Positions 1-8,227 of a stretch of 64,000 nucleotides of DNA are shown piece by piece. Both the position numbers and the translations under genes were made by a program. Source of the DNA: Paraburkholderia sp. FT54 (GTDB taxonomy: Bacteria > Pseudomonadota > Gammaproteobacteria > Burkholderiales > Burkholderiaceae); NCBI RefSeq assembly GCF_031585635.1, contig NZ_CP134195.1, positions 1,426,001 to 1,490,000 of the forward strand, in the 5' to 3' direction. Under the pieces are notes generated by a model. That model ran no database searches. It saw nothing but the letters and a program-made list of their open reading frames with translations, and had not been told where the DNA came from. Every line of letters begins with the position of its first letter. The stretch's first letter is position 1.

Positions 1-625
1 TCGTGCCGCCAAAACGCACGAACATGGGCCGGTGCACATGCCCGCAGATCACCCGCTCCACGTTCGGATAACGTGCGATCAACGCCGCGAGTTTGTCGGC
101 GGCGGCAGGGTCGAGTCGCAGTTCGTCCATATGCCCGATGCCGCACACAAACGGCGGATGATGCAACGCGACGACCGTCGGCTTGCCCTGGGCCGCATCG
201 AGTTGCGTGGCGAGCCACGCGAGCCGCGTGTCGCACAGATTGCCCGCGCTTTGACCGGGTACCATCGAATCGAGCGCGATGATCCGCAGCGCTCCGACAT
301 CGACCGCGTATTGCACGAACTCGCCGCCGCTCGCCAATTCCTTGCGATCGGGAAACGCGGCGCGCAACGCAGCGCGTTCGTCGTGATTGCCGACCAGCAT
401 GAAGTAGGGCATTTCGAGCGGCGCGAGCAGTGTTTTGAGGTGCTCGTACTGTTCCGGATCACCCTGATCGACGAGGTCGCCGGTCATGATCACCGCGTCG
501 GGACGTGGGTCGAGCGCATTGAGGGCGGCGACGCAGCGTGCGAGATAGGCGCCGGTGTCGACGCGGCGATAAGCGAGCGCACCGGGCCGTTTGATATGCA
601 GGTCGCTAATTTGAGCCAGCAGCAT
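1..625 (-). CDS. Metallophosphoesterase / phosphodiesterase (3' end outside window)
   Basis: Calcineurin-like metallophosphoesterase, probably a cytoplasmic phosphodiesterase of the CpdA/GpdQ class. The metal-ligand series is visible: SDLH near residues 7-10, GDLVDQG, GNHDE, ALHHPP and GHVHR. The ATG is at 625, preceded by AAAGGACAT as a ribosome site. The reading frame is still open at base 1, so the C-terminus is missing from the window. It lies 45 bp downstream of the ABC transporter ATPase on the same strand and so is probably the last known gene of that operon. A phosphodiesterase beside a 2-aminoethylphosphonate-type importer suggests the imported solute is a phosphodiester or phosphonate, but the substrate is an inference. 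The family call is firm. Confidence 0.88.
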   Translation of the reverse strand, partial: MLLAQISDLHIKRPGALAYRRVDTGAYLARCVAALNALDPRPDAVIMTGDLVDQGDPEQYEHLKTLLAPLEMPYFMLVGNHDERAALRAAFPDRKELASGGEFVQYAVDVGALRIIALDSMVPGQSAGNLCDTRLAWLATQLDAAQGKPTVVALHHPPFVCGIGHMDELRLDPAAADKLAALIARYPNVERVICGHVHRPMFVRFGGT

Positions 626-670
626 GGGGATGTCCTTTTTTTAGCGCGCCAGAAGTACAGCGCGGCTTCG

Positions 671-1717
671 TTACGATAGCGCAATCAGTGCGTCCTGCGC
701 GATGGAAATGCCGACCGGCGTGCCGCGCGCCAATTCCACGCGGCCCGCCACGTCGATCAGCAACGCGTCCGGCGCGGCGCCGCCGATCGTCAGACGCGTG
801 CGTTCGCCGAGAAACGCGGTGCTTTCGATGCGGCCGCGCAATTGCGCATGAGCCGGGTCGGCAAGATAGGCGTCTTCCGGGCGGAAGAATATCTCGTGCG
901 CCGGGTTCGGGTGAGACGAGCCCGCGGGCAGCGGCACCGCGCCGCCGGTGGTCCTCAGCATGCCGTCACGCCGTTCGCCCGCGAGCCGGTTGATCGTGCC
1001 GACGAACTGGGCGACCGTCCGGTTGGCGGGGCGGTAGTAGATCTCGCGCGGCGAGCCGATCTGCTCGATGCGCCCCTCGCTCATCACGACGATGCGGTCG
1101 CCCAGTTCCATCGCTTCGGCCTGGTCGTGCGTGACGTAGACGGTCGTGATGCCCAACTCGCGCAACAGCGTATTCATCTCGCTGCGCAACGTGTCGCGCA
1201 AACGGGCGTCGAGCGCGGTCAACGGTTCGTCGAGCAACAGCACGCGCGGCTGCACGGCCAGCGCGCGAGCGAGCGCCACGCGTTGGCGCTGGCCGCCGGA
1301 AAGCTGATCGATCGGTTTGTCGGCATGCGCGCTCAGACGCATCATGCCGAGCAATTCGTCGACACGTTGCCGCGCCGTCTGAGCCGGCACGCGCTTGATT
1401 TTCAAACCGTAGCCGATGTTGCCGCGCACCGTCAGGTTCGGAAACAGCGCGTAGCTCTGGAACACCATGCCGACCTGGCGCTTTTCGATCGGCAGGGCGG
1501 TGACGTCCTCGTCGCCGAACGCGATGCGGCCGCCGACGTCCGGTGTCTCGAGCCCCGCGATCATGCGCAGCGTAGTGGTCTTGCCGCAGCCCGACGGCCC
1601 GAGCAGCACCAGCGTTTCACCGGCGTCGATATGCAGATCGAGCGGCTGGAGCACGCGCGTGCCGCGAAACGTTTTCGCGCACTGCGTCAGCGTGATGGGA
1701 ACGGAAGCGAGTTTCAT
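671..1717 (-). CDS. ABC transporter ATP-binding protein (iron/2-AEP/spermidine type)
   Basis: The 348-residue ATPase subunit of an importer, acting at the cytoplasmic face of the inner membrane. It has Walker A GPSGCGKTT near residue 40, the signature LSGGQRQRVALARAL, Walker B LLLDEPLTALD, the switch-region YVTHDQAEAMELGD, and a C-terminal TOBE-like extension of about 100 residues, as in PotA, FbpC and PhnT. Its ATG (1717) overlaps the stop of the upstream permease by 4 bases, which points to translational coupling. The long open frame continues upstream, but that part is antisense-like sequence over the permease and should not be included. The substrate cannot be told from this subunit alone. 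Confidence 0.93.
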   Translation of the reverse strand: MKLASVPITLTQCAKTFRGTRVLQPLDLHIDAGETLVLLGPSGCGKTTTLRMIAGLETPDVGGRIAFGDEDVTALPIEKRQVGMVFQSYALFPNLTVRGNIGYGLKIKRVPAQTARQRVDELLGMMRLSAHADKPIDQLSGGQRQRVALARALAVQPRVLLLDEPLTALDARLRDTLRSEMNTLLRELGITTVYVTHDQAEAMELGDRIVVMSEGRIEQIGSPREIYYRPANRTVAQFVGTINRLAGERRDGMLRTTGGAVPLPAGSSHPNPAHEIFFRPEDAYLADPAHAQLRGRIESTAFLGERTRLTIGGAAPDALLIDVAGRVELARGTPVGISIAQDALIALS

Positions 1718-2667
1718 GGCTGAGTGGACTTCGAAGGAGATGCGGTGACGCGTTTCTTCGCCGCGCTGCGCTGGCCGGTCGCGTCGACGCCGAGCCATTG
1801 CATGGCGACGAGCAAGGGCATCGTCATGATGAAAAACAGAATCGTGTAGGCGCTGCCGATCTCGATGCGCAGCGACGCGTAGGTGTCGGCGAGACCCACC
1901 GGCAGCGTCTTGGTATCGGGCGTGTGCAGCATCCACGTGAGGTTGAATTCGCCGATCGAGAGCGTCAGCACCGCCAGCGCGCCGGCCACGATGCCGGGCC
2001 GCGCGTTCGGCAGCACGATCGTCACGAAGCGCTGAAAAAAGCTCGCGCCGAGACTCGCCGCGCCTTCTTCGAGCGTGCGCAGATCGCTGCTCGCGCACAC
2101 CGCGGCGACCGCGCGCACCATGAAGGGCAGCGTGAACACCACATGCCCGACCACGATAAATGCCGCGCTCATGCGGAACATCGTGAAGCCGCCATAGACC
2201 ACCAGCAGCGCGAGCGCGGACGCGAGACCGGGCAGCGCGATCGGCAACACCAGAAACTCTTCGATGATGCGCGAGAGCCGCGTCTTGCTGCGCGCGAGCA
2301 CGTAACCCGCGGGCACGCCGGTCAGCAGCGTGATAAGCAGGGTTGCCGCCGCCACTTCGAGCGAGAGAAACACCGAGCTGTGATACTGCGTCCACACTTC
2401 GCCGAGCCAGCGCAGCGTGAGTCCGCTCGACACGCCCTTGAAGTAGTTGACCGTCAGGCCGGCCGTGATCGACATGACCACCGGCACGATCAAAAACGCG
2501 CACAGCAGGAGCGTGACGAGCCATTGGCCGGTTGCGAGCCAGGTCCGGGCATCCGGCAAGCGCAAGCGTGAGCGCGGCTTCGTTTCCGCCCGTGGAGAAA
2601 CAGTGATTGACTTCATTGAAGTCCCGTCTTCCTCTGCGCAAGCCGCAGGTTTGGAAATACCGCTCAT
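1714..2667 (-). CDS. ABC transporter permease, second subunit
   Basis: Inner-membrane permease of 317 residues in the binding-protein-dependent transport family. Several hydrophobic segments are visible (for example WLVTLLLCAFLIVPVVMSI and FLVLPIALPGLASALALLVV). The EAA loop, EEGAASLGASFFQRFVTIVLP, is the contact site for the ATPase. The start at 2667 overlaps the previous permease stop (ATGA). A second in-frame ATG at 2616 (MKSITVSP) has a better AGGAAG ribosome site, so the true N-terminus could be 17 residues shorter. It pairs with the adjacent permease, as expected for a heterodimeric channel of the PhnU/PhnV kind. Confidence 0.92.
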   Translation of the reverse strand: MSGISKPAACAEEDGTSMKSITVSPRAETKPRSRLRLPDARTWLATGQWLVTLLLCAFLIVPVVMSITAGLTVNYFKGVSSGLTLRWLGEVWTQYHSSVFLSLEVAAATLLITLLTGVPAGYVLARSKTRLSRIIEEFLVLPIALPGLASALALLVVYGGFTMFRMSAAFIVVGHVVFTLPFMVRAVAAVCASSDLRTLEEGAASLGASFFQRFVTIVLPNARPGIVAGALAVLTLSIGEFNLTWMLHTPDTKTLPVGLADTYASLRIEIGSAYTILFFIMTMPLLVAMQWLGVDATGQRSAAKKRVTASPSKSTQP

Positions 2668-3488
2668 GCGCTTGCCGCCACGGCCGAACCGCTCACGCTG
2701 CGCGCCAACGCCAGCACGGCCCACGTCACGATGCCGAGCACGATCGAGAGGCCTGCCGCCGTCACCATGTTCGCGTTGAGGGTGAACTCGGTGTAGATGG
2801 TCATCGGCAGCACGTCGATGTCGGTGGCGAGCGTGAAGGCGGTGCCGAACGCACCCATCGCGGTGGCGAAGCACACGGCGCCCGCCGCGATCAGTCCGGG
2901 CGAGAGCGCGGGCAACACGATGTCGCGCGTGATGCGCCACGGCGACGCGCCGAGCGAACGCGCGGCTTCTTCGAGCGACGCATCGAGCTTGGTCGCCGAT
3001 GCCATCACGGTGACGATCACGCGCGGAATCGAGAAGTACAGGTAGCCGAGAAACAGGCCGCTCATCGAATACGCGAACACCCAACGGTCGCCCGTGAGTT
3101 TCATCGTGAGCGCGCCGATCAACCCCTGGCGTCCCGCCAGCATGATCACCATGAAGCCGACCACCACGCCGGGGAACGCCAGCGGAAATGTGAGCAGCGC
3201 GAGCAGCGTGCGCTTGAGCGGAAACTCGCGGCGCGCCAGCAGCAGACCCGCGATCACCGACAGCATCAGCGTCGCCGCCGTGACCGCCGCGGAGAGCAGC
3301 ACGGTCGCGCCGAGGCTCGACATGTAGCGCGGATTCGTCAGCATCGCGCGATAGGTGGCGAACGGGTGGCCGTCGCCGCTCAATTGCGCGAGCGCGCCCA
3401 TCGGCAACAGCCAGAAGGCGATGAACACCGCCAGCGCCGGCGCGATCAACGCGATGCGCCAGCGCAGCGGGAACGTGATGTCGTTCAA
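2664..3488 (-). CDS. ABC transporter permease, first subunit (TTG start)
   Basis: Inner-membrane permease of 274 residues with about six membrane segments and an EAA loop (EEAARSLGASPWRITRDIVLP). The frame runs upstream into the binding-protein gene without a plausible start. The best start is TTG at 3488, which overlaps the TGA of the binding-protein gene and has AGGTG six bases upstream. That keeps the first membrane segment (WRIALIAPALAVFIAFWLLP). It belongs to the five-gene importer operon. Confidence in family is high, and in the exact start moderate. Confidence 0.91.
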   Translation of the reverse strand: MNDITFPLRWRIALIAPALAVFIAFWLLPMGALAQLSGDGHPFATYRAMLTNPRYMSSLGATVLLSAAVTAATLMLSVIAGLLLARREFPLKRTLLALLTFPLAFPGVVVGFMVIMLAGRQGLIGALTMKLTGDRWVFAYSMSGLFLGYLYFSIPRVIVTVMASATKLDASLEEAARSLGASPWRITRDIVLPALSPGLIAAGAVCFATAMGAFGTAFTLATDIDVLPMTIYTEFTLNANMVTAAGLSIVLGIVTWAVLALARSVSGSAVAASA

Positions 3489-4564
3489 TGCATCACCTGC
3501 AGATAGCGCTCGCCGAAGCTCGCCTGCTTCTCGGCCATCTTGCCGAAGTCCACCGGTTTGGCGCGCGCATAGTCGCTGGCCGGCAGGAATTTCGCGGCGG
3601 TTTCCGGGCTCATCGCATTCGCGCGCACCGGACGCAGATAGGCTTCGGCCCACAGCTTCTGGCCTTCGTCGGAGAGCACGAAGTCGAGCACCTTCTTGCC
3701 GTTCGCGTCATGCGGCGCGCCCTTCACGAGGCTCATTACGTACGGCACCGAGATCGTGCCTTCCTTCGGGATCACGAATTCGACGTTCGCGTGATCCTTG
3801 TATTTCGCGCGGTAGGCGTCGAAATCGTAGTCGAGCAGAATTGGAATTTCGCCGGACATCACGCGCGCATAGGCGGTCTGCTTCGGCACGATCGGCGCAT
3901 TGGCCTTCAGCTTGCGAAACCAGTCGAGGCCCGGTTCGAAGTTATCGAGCGTGCCGCCGAGCGCCTGATTCACCGCGACCGCGCCCGCATAGCCGACAAA
4001 CGCGCTCGACGGATCGAGGTAGCCGATCATGCCTTTGTACTCAGGCTTGAGCAGGTCGGCCCACGAGCGCGGCACGGGCTTGCCTTCGAGCGCGTCCTTG
4101 TTGACGAAAAAGCCCAGCGTGCCCGAGTGAATCGAGAACCAGTAGCCTTGCGGGTCTTTCATGTTGGCGGGAATGTCGTCCCAATGCGCGGGCTTGTACG
4201 GCTGAATCACGCCCTTGTCCTTCGCCTGGAACGCCGACGAGACGCCGAGATAGACGACGTCGGCAACCGGGCTCTTCTGCTCGGCCATCAGTTGCGCAAT
4301 CGACTGGCCGGAGTTCTTGTTGTCGAACGGCACGCGAATGCCGGTCTTTTGCTGGATCGCCTTGATCTGGCCTGCCCAGTCAGCCCATTCAGGCGGGCAG
4401 TTGTAGCAGATCGCGGTTTCATCGGCGCGGGCGGCTTGCGGTGCAACCGCGGCGAGCGCGGCGGCGACGACCATGCCGGCCGACAGCGCGGCAGCCGTGG
4501 AGCGCGTGAAGCGGCGCCAGAGCGGTTTGACTGGCGAGGCGAAGTGGAAGGAAGAGCGGATCAC
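3485..4564 (-). CDS. Periplasmic solute-binding protein of ABC importer
   Basis: Extracellular solute-binding protein of 359 residues, of the iron(III)/2-aminoethylphosphonate-binding type. The N-terminus is a signal peptide with Arg/Lys followed by a hydrophobic stretch and a likely cleavage after ARA near residue 47, giving a mature start DETAICYNCP. The start codon is GTG at 4564 with AGGAGA seven bases upstream. It is the first structural gene after the LacI regulator (89 bp gap, same strand), and the downstream permease start overlaps its stop. The substrate is inferred only from the family and from the phosphodiesterase at the operon end. Confidence 0.9.
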   Translation of the reverse strand: MIRSSFHFASPVKPLWRRFTRSTAAALSAGMVVAAALAAVAPQAARADETAICYNCPPEWADWAGQIKAIQQKTGIRVPFDNKNSGQSIAQLMAEQKSPVADVVYLGVSSAFQAKDKGVIQPYKPAHWDDIPANMKDPQGYWFSIHSGTLGFFVNKDALEGKPVPRSWADLLKPEYKGMIGYLDPSSAFVGYAGAVAVNQALGGTLDNFEPGLDWFRKLKANAPIVPKQTAYARVMSGEIPILLDYDFDAYRAKYKDHANVEFVIPKEGTISVPYVMSLVKGAPHDANGKKVLDFVLSDEGQKLWAEAYLRPVRANAMSPETAAKFLPASDYARAKPVDFGKMAEKQASFGERYLQVMH

Positions 4565-4653
4565 TGCGGGTCTCCTGGAGAAGAAGCGAGCGGGTGGTTC
4601 AGGGTTGTGGTGGGTTGTGCGGCGCTTCAGGCAAACGGCCGCTCAGCGGGCGT

Positions 4654-5697
4654 TCAAGCGTGCGCCGGCATTGCGTCATTGCGGTTCGAAATTGCCGCGA
4701 TGGTGGCGCCCTCGCGCAAGCTGTGCGGCAAGGTCAGCGTGAGCGGCGTTTCGTTCAAGGCTTCGTAGGTGCCGGTTACGCGCGCCAACAACTGTCGCCA
4801 GGCCGCGCAGCCGATCTCTCGATTCGGCGCGCAGACGCTGGCGAGCGGCGGCGACAACAACTCGCCCATCGCGAGGCCGTCGAAGCCCAGAATCGACACG
4901 TCGTGAGGAATCTGCAGACGCGCGCGGCGCAGGCCGCGCATGACCACCATCGCCAGCAGATCGTTACTGCAGAAGAGGGCGCTGGGACGGTTCGGGCCGC
5001 TCGTCAGATGGGCGAGCACCGAGGGCGACAACTCCTCGGCGTTGAAATCGACTTCGAGCGCGGGCGCCGGCGTGAGGCCGGCCTGCTGCATCGCCTGGGA
5101 ATAGCCGAGATGCCGCTGACGGGCGCGGTCGGACGCGGCCAGCGTGCCGGCGAGCATGAGGATGCGGTGATGGCCGTGGGTGATCAGCATGCGGACGCCG
5201 TCGTAGGCGGCCAGACGGTTGTCGACCGAGACCGACGGACGACGCACCGTGTCGTTATGCATCAGCACGTAGAGCAGGCCCGCGCGGTCGAGTTCGTCGA
5301 GCAGCGGGTGCGTGTCGGCATCGGCGACGGTCAGGATCAGGCCTTCGACTCGTTGTTCGCGCAGCGTTTCGATAGCGTGGCGTTCGCGGTCGGCATCGTA
5401 TTGCGTGGTCATCAGCATGAGCCGGTAGCCTTGCGCCGAGGCGAGTTCGTCGATGCCTTGCAGGCACTCGGCGAACACGGGATTGGCGAGCGTCGGCAGG
5501 ATCACGCCGATCAGGCGCGTGCGTTCGCCGCGCAACTGACGGCCGAGCGGGCTGGGGCGGAAATTCAGGGCGTCGATGGATTGACGGACCTTGTCGAGCG
5601 TGATCGGGTTGACGGTGTGCGGCGCGTTGATCGCGCGCGACACGGTGGCGATAGAGAAGCCGGCGTGGGCAGCGACATCTTTGATCGTCGGGATCAT
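4654..5697 (-). CDS. LacI-family transcriptional regulator
   Basis: A 347-residue DNA-binding repressor. The N-terminal LacI helix-turn-helix is clear (TIKDVAAHAGFSIATVSRAIN, residues 4-24, with the hinge around residues 50-60), followed by a periplasmic-binding-protein-like sensor domain (IGVILPTLANPVFAECLQGI onward). It is cotranscribed with, or directly upstream of, the ABC importer genes, so a role as local regulator of uptake is likely. A LacI-type palindrome sits 14 bp upstream of its start, suggesting autoregulation. The effector is unknown. Confidence 0.94.
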   Translation of the reverse strand: MIPTIKDVAAHAGFSIATVSRAINAPHTVNPITLDKVRQSIDALNFRPSPLGRQLRGERTRLIGVILPTLANPVFAECLQGIDELASAQGYRLMLMTTQYDADRERHAIETLREQRVEGLILTVADADTHPLLDELDRAGLLYVLMHNDTVRRPSVSVDNRLAAYDGVRMLITHGHHRILMLAGTLAASDRARQRHLGYSQAMQQAGLTPAPALEVDFNAEELSPSVLAHLTSGPNRPSALFCSNDLLAMVVMRGLRRARLQIPHDVSILGFDGLAMGELLSPPLASVCAPNREIGCAAWRQLLARVTGTYEALNETPLTLTLPHSLREGATIAAISNRNDAMPAHA

Positions 5698-5710
5698 GGG
5701 TTTGCGCTCG

Positions 5711-5728
5711 GTTGTAAACGTTTTCGTG
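5711..5728. promoter_or_regulatory. Candidate LacI-family operator
   Basis: The core TGTAAACGTTTTCG (5713-5726) is an imperfect palindrome centred on AACGTT, close to the generic LacI/PurR-type TGTAAACG-TTTACA form. It is 14 bp upstream of the LacI-family start codon, where autoregulatory operators usually lie. Assignment is by pattern only. Confidence 0.5.
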
Positions 5729-5880
5729 AGCGGATTATCGGGAAGGTTTATGACTTGGCGATGACGTCGATATCTGGCGATGCGGCGTCTGGAACGGGGT
5801 TGGGTGGGGCAGTGCCGGGGCCGTTTTGGTGCGTCTGCCGGGCAATGGTAGAATTCGCGTCCACACGCGTTCCCACCCCT

Positions 5881-5965
5881 GCCGGGGTGATGAAATTGGT
5901 AAACATAGCGGACTTAAAATCCGCCGCCTAACGGCTTGCCGGTTCAAGTCCGGTCCCCGGCACCA
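5881..5965 (+). tRNA. tRNA-Leu (anticodon TAA)
   Basis: Class II tRNA of 85 nt. The acceptor GCCGGGG pairs with CCCCGGC and the gene encodes the CCA end. The anticodon loop CTTAAAA carries TAA at 5915-5917, a variable arm follows (CCTAACGG region), and the T-loop is GTTCAAGTC. The 3' end serves as an integration site: 19 bases of it are repeated at 14190-14208, and the integrase gene lies just downstream. Confidence 0.96.
5947..5965. repeat. att site, left copy (inside tRNA-Leu 3' end)
   Basis: AGTCCGGTCCCCGGCACCA, identical to 14190-14208. With one mismatch the match extends to 24 bases (5942-5965 against 14185-14208). Integration here leaves the tRNA intact. Together with the adjacent tyrosine integrase this marks the left edge of the element. 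Confidence 0.9.
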
Positions 5966-6053
5966 CCCGCCCATTAAGGGTTTCGCCATTTAACGGACTG
6001 ACCGTCAATCCAAAGGGTGTGGGTTTTTCTGCCTTAAACAGGATTCTCGGCGC

Positions 6054-7046
6054 TCATCTTTTCTGACCGATTCGGCCCACGGCGGCGGCCAATCTGTCTG
6101 TCACTAAGTGCGAATAGCGTTTCGTCGACACCACTGACTTGTGCCCCAACACGCCACCGACCGTGAAGAGGTCGATGCCGGCGTTGATCATTTCAGACGC
6201 TGCTCCGTGCCTCAGGTCGTGAAACTTCGTGTTCGGATAACCGGCCGCCGCGCGCGCTTTCTTCCAGGCCTCCTCGAATTGCTTCACGGTCAAAGTGAAT
6301 TTCGTTCGCCGCGCGAGCACGGCGACACGCGGATGAATGGGAATGATTCGTGGGCGCCCGTTCTTTGTGTCGTCGAGCGAATATCCATGCCGAGTGACCT
6401 TGGCGCGCAGGATCTCGCCGCGGCGCATCCCCGAATAGAACGCAACCCGAATAGCTGCCCGCACCTCGCGGTGTACACACGCGCGAGCGATCTCCAACAT
6501 CTCTCGCCGCTCGGGATAGTGGTGGCGCTCGTTATTCACGGCTGGTATCACCATGCGCGCTGTTTGGTCTGCGTCCAACCTGCCGATCTTGTGCGCGTAC
6601 TTGATCGCCGCTCGCAGATATGCCAGAACGTTCCGAATCGCCGCATCAGAGAGTGGCCGCTTTGGCGCGCCTCGGCGATCTACGCGGGCTCGCATGTATC
6701 CCACAATGCTCTTGGACCACTCGTGCAGTTCCGACGCGTCCTGTTCGGCATATTCTGGAGCCCATTTTTGGAGGATCTGAACACGCTTTGTCGCATCTTT
6801 CCAGCCTGCGCTTCTGTCCGAGAGATGAATCATCACGCAGTCGCCGATTGTGACCACTGGTTTGGCAACGCCGGTGTGTAGCGCGTAAGTCTCCGAATCC
6901 CACTTTCGCCCTAACTCGTCCGCCTGTTTGGCAGAAATTCCTGGAGGGAGAAGCTTGGCTTTTCGAACGCGGCAACCCTCGATGATGCGTTCGAACGTCC
7001 AGCGGTAGCGCCGGCGGCCGGCCTTTGTAATGGTTTCGATTGGCAT
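6054..7046 (-). CDS. Tyrosine recombinase (integrase)
   Basis: Site-specific recombinase of 330 residues. Catalytic residues are visible: Arg 208 in SGMRRGEI, HxxR as H276 and R279 in HDLRHG, H302 in LGHKS, and the nucleophile Y311 in TKRYSHL. The N-terminal half is the usual SAM-like core-binding region. The stop codon lies 89 bp from the tRNA-Leu 3' end, the typical position for an integrase that targets that tRNA. A decayed homologue of its last 23 residues occurs at 14297-14368 beside the right repeat. The length is normal and no inactivating change is seen. Confidence 0.96.
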   Translation of the reverse strand: MPIETITKAGRRRYRWTFERIIEGCRVRKAKLLPPGISAKQADELGRKWDSETYALHTGVAKPVVTIGDCVMIHLSDRSAGWKDATKRVQILQKWAPEYAEQDASELHEWSKSIVGYMRARVDRRGAPKRPLSDAAIRNVLAYLRAAIKYAHKIGRLDADQTARMVIPAVNNERHHYPERREMLEIARACVHREVRAAIRVAFYSGMRRGEILRAKVTRHGYSLDDTKNGRPRIIPIHPRVAVLARRTKFTLTVKQFEEAWKKARAAAGYPNTKFHDLRHGAASEMINAGIDLFTVGGVLGHKSVVSTKRYSHLVTDRLAAAVGRIGQKR

Positions 7047-7219
7047 GATGCGAGGAATTTATAGAGCGATTCGAGTTCGTAGACGTGCGTTTTGTGACCG
7101 AGCTTGTATCGTTGGATGATCTCGCCGGCCCGATCGATCCGGCTGATCGCGTACCGAGGCACGCCGAGTATCTGCGCCGCTTCGGTTGCGTTTACGCGTT
7201 TTCCTTTCGCTATGTCCAA
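6911..7219 (-). CDS. Small helix-turn-helix protein, possible excisionase
   Basis: Protein of 102 residues beginning at a TTG. The N-terminal half (NATEAAQILGVPRYAISRID, residues 10-29) looks like the winged helix-turn-helix of AlpA/excisionase-type proteins, followed by RYKLGHKTHVYE. It overlaps the first 136 bases of the integrase gene in another frame. The position directly upstream of the integrase fits a recombination directionality factor. Start codon and C-terminal extent are uncertain because of the overlap, and no strong ribosome site is seen. Confidence 0.6.
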   Translation of the reverse strand: MDIAKGKRVNATEAAQILGVPRYAISRIDRAGEIIQRYKLGHKTHVYELESLYKFLASCQSKPLQRPAAGATAGRSNASSRVAAFEKPSFSLQEFLPNRRTS

Positions 7220-7375
7220 TTCACACCCCAGTGTTTGCGCGTGGTTTCAATCATTCGTTGTTCTGCTGCTTCCGCTTAATCAATCACTGACGTTTCGCGA
7301 TCGATTCTGCTTCGACCCTATCTGTATGACCTATGCTTACTAGATAGGTCGGTTGTGTCCGAGAGTGAGGGCGAG

Positions 7376-7681
7376 ATGGAACGGTGCCTTGCTTGCGAGA
7401 CGTTGATCGGAAGAGCCTCAACAGTCCCCCCGCACGAAAAACTCCAGTGCTCCGGAGCAGGTGTTTTTGGTACGCCAAAATCGCCCATAACACGCTACGT
7501 CCTTTACCGATGCACATCTTGCGGCTGTTGGATGAAGCAAAACACATCTCATGGCTTACCGGCCGGCCTTTGGTGGACCTGCGAGTCGAGCGGTCCCGTC
7601 CAGCAAGTCCCTGAGCGCAAGCCTCCCGACCATGAGTGGAGGAAAGCGGTACTTGCCTCAGTGCTTGGGCGACCCCGATAG
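7376..7681 (+). CDS. Hypothetical protein with two Cys pairs (zinc-ribbon-like)
   Basis: Protein of 101 residues starting at ATG 7376 with GAGGGCGAG just upstream. Two cysteine clusters, CLAC near the N-terminus and CTSCGC in the middle (YRCTSCGCWMKQ), resemble a zinc-binding ribbon. A GTG seven codons upstream (7355) is an alternative start. It is the only plus-strand gene in the left part of the element. I do not recognise the family, and the opposite strand also has an open frame here, so confidence is moderate. Confidence 0.5.
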   Translation: MERCLACETLIGRASTVPPHEKLQCSGAGVFGTPKSPITRYVLYRCTSCGCWMKQNTSHGLPAGLWWTCESSGPVQQVPERKPPDHEWRKAVLASVLGRPR

Positions 7682-7708
7682 CCTCGCAGAGCGAGCGTTT
7701 GTTGCCGT

Positions 7709-8227
7709 TCATGCCTTATCCCCATTCTCTGCGGATGCGGCGATACCTGCGGGGCTCCATTCGATCAGCGGCTGGTCAGCGCGGACGTATAGCGGGTGGC
7801 GCGGCGAGCCGTCCTTCGTCGTCCCAAGACACCACAGGCGCGCGCCGGCGTCGAGCATGATGCTGGCGACACGCGCCGCTCGGTCAGGCCGTGCGTTCGA
7901 TCCCCACGCGCACACGACATCGCCACACTCGCGAGCGAAGTTCCAGAGATAGTCGTCGTTGTCCGGCCCGACCGGGTCATGATGCGTCCACAGAGCCGCC
8001 GGGTTCGTCGAGCGCAGGGCGTACAGGTTGGCGACTGCGAGCCCGTTGCAATCCCAAAGCTTGGCAAAGCCACGGCATCGACGGATTGTCGGGTCATCGA
8101 GTTGCGCATCGGCGGTGCTCGGGTTGAGCATGACGAACAACGCGGTCGACTTCATCGGCGCCATTGATTCGGCTGTACGCGTCAGCCGATAGCGATAGGT
8201 GCCACATGGGCTGATAACGGTGCTCAC
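7709..8227 (-). CDS. DUF1643 domain protein
   Basis: A 172-residue protein with the DUF1643 hallmark FVMLNPSTADA followed by DDPTIRRCRGFA and later CAWGSNAR and LWCLGTTKDGSPRHPLY. The family is common in phages and islands and its biochemical role is not known to me. The start is GTG at 8227, overlapping the upstream stop by 4 bases, with a near-ideal ribosome site GGAGGTGATCA. It is the last gene of the DGR-headed operon. Confidence 0.85.
   Translation of the reverse strand: MSTVISPCGTYRYRLTRTAESMAPMKSTALFVMLNPSTADAQLDDPTIRRCRGFAKLWDCNGLAVANLYALRSTNPAALWTHHDPVGPDNDDYLWNFARECGDVVCAWGSNARPDRAARVASIMLDAGARLWCLGTTKDGSPRHPLYVRADQPLIEWSPAGIAASAENGDKA

Noticed and set aside
671..2641. A single 656-residue protein covering the ATPase and part of the permease gene
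   Set aside because: Only the part from ATG 1717 is an ATPase. The upstream portion is an Arg/Ala/His-rich shadow of the permease frame.
2607..3506. Plus-strand 299-residue His/Arg/Glu-rich frame
   Set aside because: A typical antisense shadow of a GC-rich permease gene; many similar frames across the window were left out for the same reason.
7284..7712. Minus-strand 142-residue frame in the element
   Set aside because: No recognisable motif or ribosome site; the plus-strand frame with Cys pairs is more protein-like.
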